Of a DNA stretch of 64,000 nucleotides, positions 47,085 to 57,045 are shown one piece after another; positions within the stretch are counted from its first letter, which is position 1; every line of letters starts with the position of its first letter. The notes under the pieces were generated by a model, which did not search any database, was not told the origin of the DNA, and saw only the letters and a program-made list of their open reading frames with translations. Source of the stretch: Malania oleifera. Lineage: Eukaryota; Streptophyta; Magnoliopsida; Santalales; Ximeniaceae. The stretch is taken from positions 72,385,348-72,449,347 of the forward strand of contig NC_080427.1 in assembly GCF_029873635.1 (NCBI RefSeq). The letters are read 5' to 3'. Position numbers and translations under genes: made by a program.

Positions 47085-49641
47085 ATTCTCCTGAAGCTAG
47101 AAGCTTCAGGAGATTTGTTTTTGCCTTCTTTTGGTTTACTTTTTTTTTTCTTTTTTCTTTCTTCTTCTTCTTCTTTCTCCTGTCCTGCACGCAACAAACT
47201 CTCTCTCTCTCTCTCTCTCTCCTCTCATTCTCTCTCCCTCTCTCCTCGATTTCATGACAGATTTTCACTCGATCGAAAATCGAAAGATATCGCTGGACTC
47301 TATTTTCCGCTGCCGTCATTTCTATCAGAGCAGATCGGTGGTAGGAGCGGCGTAAACGTATCTCCTGGGGTAAGACAATTTTCCCTTTTTATTTACTTTC
47401 TTGCAAATTATAAGTCCGATTGACGAACAGACACCACCACGAGAATCTATGGATGATTCTCTACAAGTCTAGTAGGACAGAATTCTCGTGGGGTCATCAT
47501 GGGCAAAATCCCAAATTTGGGGTATGAGGGTTATTAAGGGGCTTATTTTAAATTAATTAGAATTAATTAAGAAATGCTAAAATGTTGAGCATCTAAGGTT
47601 GAAGTAGGATTTCTGAAATTTTGGGTCCAGGTGAGCGCCGCGGGTGTAATTTTGGGACCTGTAGGCAAAATTTAGAAAATTAAGTGGGACTGTTAAATGT
47701 TAGTTAAAATACTAATTTGAGGTATATGGAGCCTAGGAAAGGTTAGATGGGTATTATTTTATAGAAATAATTTTATTAATCTGGAAAAATTGCAAATTGC
47801 AGGAGTTGAGTTTCGAGCGCCAAGGGCGTAGAATCTGGGTGTTAACGAGTCTCTCAGTAAGCCAGGTATGAGGAATTAATTATAGCAGTATTTTTAGAAT
47901 TACCATTTGAATTAATATATGAAAATGAGTATATTATATTTGGCCTGAAAATTATTATGATATAAATATCAGATAAATTGTGTGGCATTTGAGTAGTATT
48001 AATTTGTGATACTTTGGAGTCTGAAATTAATATATATTGAATATTAGATGAAAATTGTGTGCCACATGACATGTGTTGAAAATGTGAAATATAACGATGG
48101 ATATTTTCTGAGAAAATATTACAATGAGAATGATTGATGTGATTAGTGAAAAATAATGAAATGTGGTATTTATATGTGAGTGGAAATTATTTGCATGAGA
48201 AATGAGTTTGTACAAATTATTGATATGAGTATTTTGGGAAAATGTGAAAAATACATGAAATACGATATATGTTATTACGAGATGATGAAATGTGCATAGA
48301 AAATGATGAGAATATTTATATTGAACTAAATTACGATATACTGGAATATGATTGATGAAATGTCAATACCGCATAATGATTACGGGTATGTGGTAGTGAA
48401 CCCTATTGGATGGTTATGATATTGAGCACGGTACCGTTGCTAATGATGTTTGTGCAACACCACAAACTCTTGGAGCGTGTGGTGTGACAGTCAACTATGC
48501 CATTTTGTAGGGTTGTTGGGCCCCCTAAGTCCAGATTAGGGTTATAGGCTAGTCAGGAGTACTAAAGACGCGATATGTGATATGATACTTTGATCTAACC
48601 GGGTCGGCCAACCGCGGTTAGATCCAGCCTTCAGGCCGCACAACCTTAACCATAGGGGGAAGCATGGATAGAAAGATCCTCAGGGTGGCCATGAGTTACA
48701 GACGCGATGTTGGTATTTGATACCGGGGATACTCATGAGCTAGAAAGTAAAATGGAAACGGAAAGTGAAAGAATGATAAAATTGGCTAAAATGAGAAATG
48801 AAAGGAAGAATGGAAATTGAGAAATAAAGAATGATAAAATTGAGAAATGGAACCGTGTGAGTAATAATATAAATATTTGAGGCGAAGTGAAACTCTCCGT
48901 CTGAGGGCTTACTTAGCAAGGTGAGTGCCTTGATAGGTATCAAATGTGGCCATACCCAGCTACATAACGTGTTAAAGCAGAGAGAAGCTACCTGTATGGA
49001 CGAGTAATCTTCCCTATTCTCAGGAACTTCGCAGGTAAAAATGTGTTGGAATGATTGGTTTTGAGAAATGGTTTTTTAAGCTTATAAAAGCTTGTACTGT
49101 ATATCTATATGATTATGAGAATTTGTATATCAATGTATTTTCTCAGATGAAACGATGGTGTGAAAAGTAAAGTGTATTATAACTAAACTCATATGGCCAC
49201 ACACTGTAAATAATTTATTCCTTCTTACTGAGATGTGTCTCACCCAAATTATCTAAATTTTTCAGGGAATAGGGATAGACCGGGTGATAGAGCTCCGTGA
49301 TCATAGGGAGCTGGGGCCCTGACATACAGGGTGAGTTTGGACTAGGGATGTGTGATTCCCTACGATTGTATTGTTTTTGGGTATGAGATAGTATTGTGTA
49401 AATATGTATGTTGATACATTGGTTATTGTATTCTGGATGATATAAATATACTGTCTTCCGCTGTTCGGTTTTATAAATAAAATGACTTTTTACCCGGTAC
49501 CCAAATGCGGGTCGGGTCATATGGATGAAAGTAGGGTTGTTGACGTGGCCAATTTTTTTGAATGTTATGGATGATGCATGAATATTTAATTAATTTATTT
49601 ATTATTGAAAATAAAAATTATATGAAAATTGGGGCGTCATA
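46893..49641 (+). mobile_element. Solo LTR C (gypsy-like), inside RT of element B
   Basis: About 2749 bp between two halves of the same RT gene. It starts TGCAATAACC. The right end is CGTCATA, so the boundary is good to a few bases. The likely target pentamers are AAGGT and GAGGC (3 of 5, two transitions), and with this choice the host frame stays in register. It has no GTCGAC array. Instead it has an (ATT)n run, a perfect 12-bp inverted repeat (47087-47113) and a (CT)n tract (47197-47237). Later parts match the gypsy LTR pattern: donor-like GTATGAGG at about 47867, GCACGGTACCGTTGC near 48435, hairpin 49229-49242, acceptor ending 49265, donor GTGAGTTT at 49331. Confidence 0.82.
47087..47113. 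repeat. Perfect 12-bp inverted repeat with 3-nt loop
   Basis: TCTCCTGAAGCT, loop AGA, AGCTTCAGGAGA. It lies between an (ATT)n run and the CT-rich tract of LTR C, where other LTRs have their promoter. It could form a hairpin in RNA or DNA. Confidence 0.9.
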
Positions 49642-52431
49642 GAGGCACCGATCTCTAAAGCTCCATACCGGATGGCTCTAATAGAACTTCGAGAATTAAA
49701 GGAACAGTTACATGAATTACTGAACTAAGGTTTTATTCGACCGAGTGTTTCACCCTAAGGAGCTCCAGTTTTTTTTGTGAAGAAGAAGGATGGATCGATG
49801 TGCATGTGCATTGATAACCATGAGATCAACAAAGTGACGGTGAAGAACCGTTACCCTTTGCCTCATATAGATGATCTCTTTGACTAGTTGCAGGAAATGC
49901 AGGTCTTTTCGAAGATCGACCTACGATCAAGGTATCATCAGGTGAGGATTAGATCTGAGGATGTAGCGAAGACTGCTTTCTAGACCAGATACTACCACTA
50001 TGAGTTTCTGGTTATGCCATTTGGTTTGACCAATGCGCTGGCAGTGTTCATGGATCCGATGAACAGGGTTTTCCATGAGTACCTAGATCAGTTCATAGTG
50101 GTGTTCGTCGATGACATTCTGTTATACTTGAGGAGTCTGGAAGAGCATGAAAACCATTTGAGGTTGGTGTTACAGATTCTACGAGAGAGGAAGTTGTATG
50201 TTAAGCTGAAGAAGTGTGAGTTCTGGTTGAATCAGGTCGCGTTCTTAGGCCATGTGGTGTCTAAGGGCGATATCTCCGTTGATCCTAGCAAGATTGAAGT
50301 TGTGGTTGACTGGGCTAGACCAAAGAGTGTGCAGGAGGTTCGGAGTTTTCTTGGACTGGCCGGTTACTATCGTCGGTTCGTAGAGGGATTCTCTAAACTG
50401 TCTGGACCTTTGACACGATTGACCAAGAAGGGGGTGAATTTTTACTGGACTAGTGATTGCGAGCAGTGCTTTCTCGAGTTGAAGCACCGGCTGGTTACTA
50501 CTCCAGTATTGACCATTCCTTTGGGGGATGAGGGTTTTGTGATCTATAGCGACGCGTCCCTGAAGGGTTTGGGATGTGTGCTTATGCAACAGGGTAAGGT
50601 AGTAGCTTATGCTTCTCGACAACTTAAGGAGTATGAGAAGAATTACCTTACGCATGATCTAGAATTAGCTGCTGTAGTTTATGCCCTAAAGATCAGGCAA
50701 CACTACTTGTACGGTGTTCAGTGTGAGATTTTCACTAACCACAAAAGCCTCAAGTACTTTTTCACACAGAAGGAACTGAATATGAGGCAGAGGCGGTAGC
50801 TAGAGTTGATCAAGGACTACGATTGCACGATCAGTTATCACTTGGGGAAGGCTAATATGGTAGCGGATGCGTTGAGTTGGAAGTCAAAACATGCAACAGT
50901 ATCTACAGTTGTAGCTCAGCATCATGTCAGACGGGATCTAGAAAGCCTTGGTGTGGAGTTGGTGTCTGGAAATCATCAGGCTTTCGTTGCTAGCTTGGCA
51001 ATCCAACCGACCTTGTTTGAGCGTATTAAAGTCGCGCAGGCTAGTGATGCAGAGTTAGCTGAGATTGTGGAGAAGGTGCATCAAGGTTTGGCTGCAGATT
51101 TTAACATCTCTGGTAGAGGTGTGTTGAGGTTTGGGACCAGGCTATGTGTTTCAAATGATGATGAGATCAGAAGGATGATTTTGGAGGAGGCACATCGTTC
51201 TTTGTATACGGTACATCCGGGTAGTACAAAGATGTATCGGGATTTGTGCGAGTCCTTCTGGTGGAGTGGTATGAAGAGGGATATTGCCCGGTTCATGAAG
51301 CAGTGTCTGACATGTCAGTAGGTGAAAGCTAAACATCAGAGGCCGGTAGGGCCGTTCGGCCTCTGCCTATTCCTTTGTGGAAATGGGAGCACATTTCCAT
51401 GGACTTTGTTACCGGATTGCCGCCAGCGCTTCACGGGCAGAATACTATTTGGGTATTCGTGGACAGGTTGACGAAATTTGCTCACTTTGTACCGACAAAG
51501 GTTAGCTACCCTTTGAGTAGGCTAGCAGACATGTATGTACATGAGATAGTGAGAATACACGAAGTACCAGTGTCCATTGTTTCAGATTGGGATCTGAGGT
51601 TTACTTCTCGATTTTTGAAGAGCTTACAGGAAGCACTAGGGACGAAGCTTACTTTCAGTACAGCGTTCCACCCCCAGACTGATGGACAGCCAGAGAGGAC
51701 GATACAGATCTTGGAGGATATGTTACAGGCTTATGTATTAGACTTTGGTGGTAGTTGGATCCAGTTTTTGCTACTAGTGGAGTTTGCCTTTAACAACAGC
51801 TTCCACGCTAATATTAGGATGGCACCGTTCGAGGCTTTGTATGGTCAGAGGTGTTGATCTCCTTTGTATTGGGATAAGGTTGGTGAACGTCAGGTTTTAG
51901 GACCTGAACTCGTGCAACAGGCGTCTGAGAAGGTGGGTTTGATCCATGAGAGGATTAGATCGGCTCATAGTTGGCAGAAGAGTTATGTAGATGTTTGCCG
52001 CCGTGATTTGGAGTTCGAGGTAGGGGATAAGGTATTCCTTAAGAATCGCTCCAATGAAGGGAGTGATGAGATTCAAAAATAAGGGCAAGCTTAGCCTGAG
52101 GTACATCGGACCATTCGAGGTTATTGAGCGAGTGGGTCAAGTAGCCTACAGAGTTGCACTATCCCCAGCACTCTCGAGGGTCCATGATGTGTTTCACGTA
52201 TCCATGTTGAGAAGGTATGTGTTGGATCCATCACATATTATCAGTTATGATGAGTTGGAAATTGAGGGTACTTTTGAGGAAATACCTGTTCAAGTTCTAG
52301 ACTGTAAAGTTCACAAGCTTCGTACCAAAGATATACCACTAGTGAAGGTATTGTGGCGAAACCATGAGGTTAAGGAAGCTTCTTGGTAACTAGAAACGGA
52401 AATACGCTGGAAGTATCCACAATTGTTTTGA
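49642..52431 (+). pseudogene. Element B pol, part 2: RT, RNase H, integrase, chromodomain
   Basis: RT: K-K-K-D-G-S, F-V-D-D intact (about 50105), [19 protein letters not shown]. RNase H starts F-V-I-Y-S-D-A-S and has D-H-type residues changed to N-H-K-S. 50014-50799 is open for 261 codons. Integrase: His/His and C-L-T-C zinc region (51180-51320), then core with [16 protein letters not shown] and P-E-R-T-I-Q, so all three acidic residues are present. A GPY/F-like module and a chromodomain (Q-V-L-D-C-K, V-K-V-L-W-R-N-H) follow. A TAA after A-S-W (52387-52389) cuts the last 14 residues. The natural stop is at 52429-52431. About six stops or frameshifts prevent a full product. Confidence 0.9.
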
Positions 52432-52849
52432 GTAGTAGTTGGATAGCAGGGTGGTATGAGGATGTATGTATGTATGTAATACTCTGCTATCGTATTAGTA
52501 TTTGGTGTTAGCCTTTGGGAGAGTCATGTTGTATTGTAAGCTCCCGAGACCACGTATGTATGTAATCACGGTATTTCTCCGCCATAAGTGAGGGAATGTA
52601 TGCATGTATGTATTGTATCAGGGCTACGTATAAATGGCCGCCGTTTTCTATAGAGTATATATGTATGTATCACAATGGGGCTGCGTATAAATGGTCACTG
52701 TTTTCTTTAGAGTATGTATGCATTGTAGAGGGGCGTCATATAAATGGTCGCCGTTTCACCTCAGAGTGTGTATGTATGTAGTCTTATGAATGTGTTCATA
52801 ATGAGAGATTGCAAATTTCGGGGACGAAATTTTTGTACGGAGGGGAGGT
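52432..52849 (+). other. 3' non-coding region and polypurine tract of B
   Basis: After the chromodomain there is a GTATGTATG-rich stretch. Then come three imperfect copies (about 52620, 52679, 52731) of a unit built on GTATAAATGGTCGCCGTTTTC and AGAGTATGTATG. Last is the block TTCGGGGACGAAATTTTTGTA followed by ACGGAGGGGAGG that touches the 3' LTR. The last block is shared in near-identical form with A (57013-57045) and E (28477-28505, reversed), so it is the functional plus-strand primer region. Confidence 0.85.
52620..52780 (+). repeat. Three-copy tandem repeat before the B polypurine tract
   Basis: Units of 52-59 bp with GCGTATAAATGG(C/T)C, GCCGTTTTC and AGAGTATGTATG in fixed order. Element A has only one degenerate trace of the unit at the same place. 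Confidence 0.82.
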
Positions 52850-53181
52850 TGTAAGAACCCGATCCATAGTATGTGGATTTAATATTTGAAAGAATGGTAA
52901 AGTGGTAATTTGGGCAAGCTTCGTCGACGAAGTTCCTTCTGTTCTCGGCGACGAAATTCAGTGTCTCGTCGATGAGGAGATCCCGAGGGATTTTGGGAAA
53001 AATATGGAACCTCGGCTCGTCGACGAGGCCACTGTCTCATCAACGAAGGTAATGGTGGACTCATCAACAAGGACGCCAATTCGTCGACGAATTCACCCTA
53101 GTCAAAGGGCTATAAATATCCAAAAGGGTTGCTTCCAAGCTAAGTTAACTTGATTTTCTCTCCCTCTCTCTTTAGAACTTG

Positions 53182-53220
<39 letters not shown>

Positions 53221-54879
53221 ATTTCTTCATCGTTTGTCACCAAATTCATAAATCTGACGTTACTGCGGGGATCAAGGAAGGATTCTATACGTTTCTAGCG
53301 GATCGGAATCTCATTTCGAGCAGTTTCGTGTTTCGGGACAAAATCGAGGTAAGGCTCGGTTTTCCTTTCTGATTCGAAATATGTGTAGTAATATAAATTG
53401 TAAGCATGTATTGTACTGTGGTTTGTAGGTTTTGGAGTCTCGGTTCGTGATTTTGGGGACCGTAGAGTTCGTAGTTGGAATTGGGGTTAAGGTAAGGGAA
53501 TTTAGTTTATATCAGTTTATTTTCGAAATCAGGATCAGTAAGCTTGTAAGCTACGATCGTATGTATGTTTTGGTAACTTATTTAGGAAAATCTATCAGGT
53601 AAAATATGGGATTTTTAGGTTACAATTTTTGGGAAAATTTGGGGATTTCGGGTATCATCTTTACTTTGTTTGGAAAACTATCTGTTTTGTTTAAACTATA
53701 TTATTGAGATGACTCTTATCCATATTTGTATAAAACTATATACTTGAATTGGAAATGATTTGTCATAAACCAAATAAGTGTGGTATGTATGGTTGTATGT
53801 AATTGTTCCAGGTATTTTGTAAAATAGCTATGTGGCGGCTAATTACCGTACGCTGATATGTATAGGAGTGTGAGCTTCAAAATGATTCCAGGTTTTGTGA
53901 AATCGGCTAGTGGCGGCTAATTACCGTACGCCGAAACAGCTATGTGGCGGCTAATTACCGTATGCTGCGCCATGTACCGGTGTGAAAATCGCAGGCGAGA
54001 GTGTCCGGCTCTATATCCGACGGTGTGAAATATCACTACGTATCCCGGCTGGTCACCGAGGGGTGTGAGCTACACTGTATTGACAATGTAATCACTGTGA
54101 AGTCTCTAGTTTCACAGAGTAGTTGCGTATTGGCAATGTAATCGCTGTGAGGCTTCAGATTCATGGAGTAGTTGCGTACTAGTGTAAGCTACATTGTATT
54201 TGCAATGTAATCGCTGTGAAGCTTCAGGTTTCATAGTATAGTTGCGTATTAATGTGACGACACTGACTGTATGTTTTGGGTATCGTACGTACTAGAATGA
54301 ATTTTTGAAAATAGTGGAACTATATGAAACTATATGGAAATATTTTTGAACTGTATCGTATTGTATATTGTTATGTTTTGCGTAAAATAACACCGGTATG
54401 CCACACACTGATATAACCTGCTTTCTTTCTTATTGAGAGGTGTCTCACACCAAATGTACAAACAATGTTTTCAGGTCCATCAGGTAGCCGTAATTAGCAT
54501 TCTAGCAATAGAAAGCGGGGGTGTCGTTAGCTGTTGTTAGTGTCTTATTAAGTACGAGATTTTGTAACCGGGTTGTCGTGATGGTTTTTGTACACACTTG
54601 GAGTATATACGGTATTTATGGGATTGTGTACCTTTGTATTGTATGGGTTTGTGTATCGTAGTTTTGTACAAACTCTGGTATGGTATGTAGATAGATGAAG
54701 CATTTTTTACTGCGTAACTGATGAGTATGGATGTATATGTGTATGTGTATATGGCATCTGTGTACCTCACGGGGTCAGACCCTCTTATTGTATTGTATCA
54801 TGTATGCTAAGTTGATACAGAGATAGGTTAGGTTACTATAATCACACCTGTGACCCATCTGCGGGTTCAGGGCGTGACA
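52850..54879 (+). repeat. 3' LTR of element B
   Basis: TGTAAGAACCC to GGCGTGACA. Same order of parts as the 5' LTR: GTCGAC array (about 52917-53095), TATAAATA (53111-53118), (CT)n (53155-53218), intron 53349-53428 (80 nt), mini-exon 63 nt, donor at 53492, hairpin 54434-54447, mini-exon 54475-54551 (77 nt). It carries about 27 bp with GTGTCCGGCTCTATATCCGA near 54000 that the 5' LTR lacks and that LTR H has twice. Confidence 0.93.
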
Positions 54880-56759
54880 ACAATGATGCGTCCTTGAAAG
54901 GACTTGGCTGTGTATTGATGCAGCATGGTAGGGTGGTAGCACATGCTTCCAAGCAATTGAAAGAATATGAAAAGAACTACCCTACTCATGATCTTGAATT
55001 GGCTGCAGTAGTACATGCATTGAAGATTTGGAGGCATTACCTGTATGGCGAACGATGCAAAATCTTCTCTGACCATAAGAGTCTAAAGTACTTTTTCACT
55101 CAAAAGGAACTGAACATGAGGCAGAGAAGGTGGTTGGAGCTTATTAAAGATTTTGATTGTACTATTAGTTACCACCTAGGAAAAGCAAACGTGATAGCTG
55201 ATGCGCTGAGCAGGAAGTATGTGCGATCAGTGCTGGCAACTATGGAGATTCAGTATCCGATCATGAGGGATCTGAAGAGACTCGACTTAGAATTGGTCGA
55301 AAGTGGTCCTCAAGTATGTATTGCCAGTTTAGTGGTGCATCCTACTCTACAAGAAAGGATTAAAGTTGCTCAGAAAGATGATCCAGAATTAGCAGAGGTA
55401 ATGGTTAGAGTACAGAGTGGTCAGGGAGAGGAGTTTTGTATCACAGATGGCAGGGCTTTGCGATTCTGTTCTAGATTATGTGTTTCTGGTGATGCTGATA
55501 TCAGAAAGAGCATCCTAGAAGAGGCTCACAAATCTTTATACACAGTTCATCCTCGCAACACGAAATGTATAGGAATCTGCGAGAGTCTTATTGGTGAAGT
55601 AGTATGAAGAAAGAGATTGCTGAACATGTAGCACAGTGTTTGACGTGCCAGCAAGTAAAAGCTGAGCACTAGAGGCCGGCAAGCCAGTTGCAGCCACTTT
55701 TTATCCTAGAATGGAAATGGGATTATATATCTATGGATTTTGTTTCAAGGCTGCCGTCAACATTGCATGACCAGAATGCAAGTTGGGTGATTGTAGATCG
55801 TTTTACTAAGACTGCCCATTTCCTTTCTATTAAGATCAACTACTCCATTAACAAACTAGCAGAGATTTATATTATGGAGATAGTCCATTCTCAAGGTGTT
55901 CCTGTGTCTATAGTGTTAGATCGGGACCCGCGTTTCACGTCACAATTTTGGAGGAGCTTGCAGGAAGCTTTAGGGTCTCAGTTATCTTTTAGCATGATAT
56001 TCCATCCTCAGTCAAACGGGTATACTGAGAGGACGATCATATATTAGAAGATATGCTTCGGGAATGCGTGCTAGACTTTGGGGATAGTTGGACTTAGTTT
56101 ATGCAGCTAGTGGAGTTCGCGTATAATAACAGCTATCAAGCCAGCATTGGTATGGCACCATTTGAGGCGCTCTATGGTAGGAAATGTTGTTCTCCTTTAT
56201 ATTGGGATGAGATGGGTGAGCGGCGAGTTGTGGGGCCAGAGTTGGTACAGCAAGCGTATAATAAGGTTCAACTTATCAGAGATAGAATCAGCGCAGCTCA
56301 GAGCCGACATAAGAGTTATGCCGATAACCACTGCAAGAAATTGGAGTTGGATATCGGCGTTCATGTGTTTTTGAAAATAGATCCGTAAAAGGGGTTATGA
56401 GATTTGGAAGGAAAGGTAAACTTAGCCTTAGGTTCATTGGCCTATTCAAGATTCTAGAGAAAGTGAGGCCAGTTGCCTACAGGTTAGCTTTACCACATGT
56501 ATTGTCCAGGATACACGACGTATTCCACGTTTCTCTGTTGAGAAAATACGTTCCAAACTCTTCTCATGTGATCAGTTATGGTGAATTAGAGTTCAGTGAT
56601 TCACTAGTTTATGAGGAGGTACCAGTATAGATTCTAGACAGAAAAGAGCAGAAATTATGTAGTAAGAAGATTCCTCCAGTGAAAGTTCTGCGGAGAAATC
56701 ACACAATAGAAGAAACTTCTTGGGAACTCGAGGAACAAATAAGACAGAAATACCCGTAA
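54880..56759 (+). pseudogene. Element A pol, part 2: RNase H, integrase, chromodomain
   Basis: RNase H resumes with [13 protein letters not shown] and D-H-K-S-L-K-Y-F. 54894-55607 is open for 237 codons through the tether into the integrase zinc region, where a frameshift follows (near 55565). The integrase core (55688-56047) has M-D-F-V-S, L-D-R-D-P-R-F and T-E-R-T-I, so the three acidic residues are present. The GPY/F-like module (56397-56630) and a chromodomain (I-L-D-R-K-E, V-K-V-L-R-R-N-H, with Trp of the usual L-W-R changed to Arg) end at a TAA at 56757-56759. Confidence 0.88.
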
Positions 56760-57045
56760 TTGTTCCATGGGGTTCAATTATAACCAGGTAAAGTGTGCAT
56801 AAATTATGTAATGTTTCTTTTGCAGGTTAGCCAATGCATGTATTAGTTTAGTTAGTAAGTAGTCTTTTGGTTTTGGGAGAATTTTATTTTATATATGTAA
56901 TCTCCAATAATTCTAAATGTAACCACGGTATTCCTCCACCATAAGTGAGGGTAAGTAATAAAAAAAGTAGACTATTTTCTTTAGGGTATGATGAATCATA
57001 TGGATAACAAAATTCGAGGACGAAATTTTTATAAGGGAAGGAAAA
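56760..57045 (+). other. 3' non-coding region and polypurine tract of A
   Basis: It contains the stretch GGTATTCCTCCACCATAAGTGAGG shared in part with B, then TTCGAGGACGAAATTTTTAT and the purine run AAGGGAAGGAAAA that touches the 3' LTR at 57046. Confidence 0.8.

Larger units (their letters stand above)
42935..54879 (+). mobile_element. Element B: Ty3/gypsy chromovirus, two LTRs
   Basis: LTRs of 2012 bp (42935-44946) and 2030 bp (52850-54879) flank a primer site and gag-pol. The flanking pentamers are ACTAT and ACAAT (4 of 5), and the RNase H frame of A continues across the insertion. Its own pol is split by solo LTR C. B is the least decayed element of the window: RT/RNase H is open for 261 codons and integrase for 171 and 160 codons. 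It ends with a chromodomain. Confidence 0.94.
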
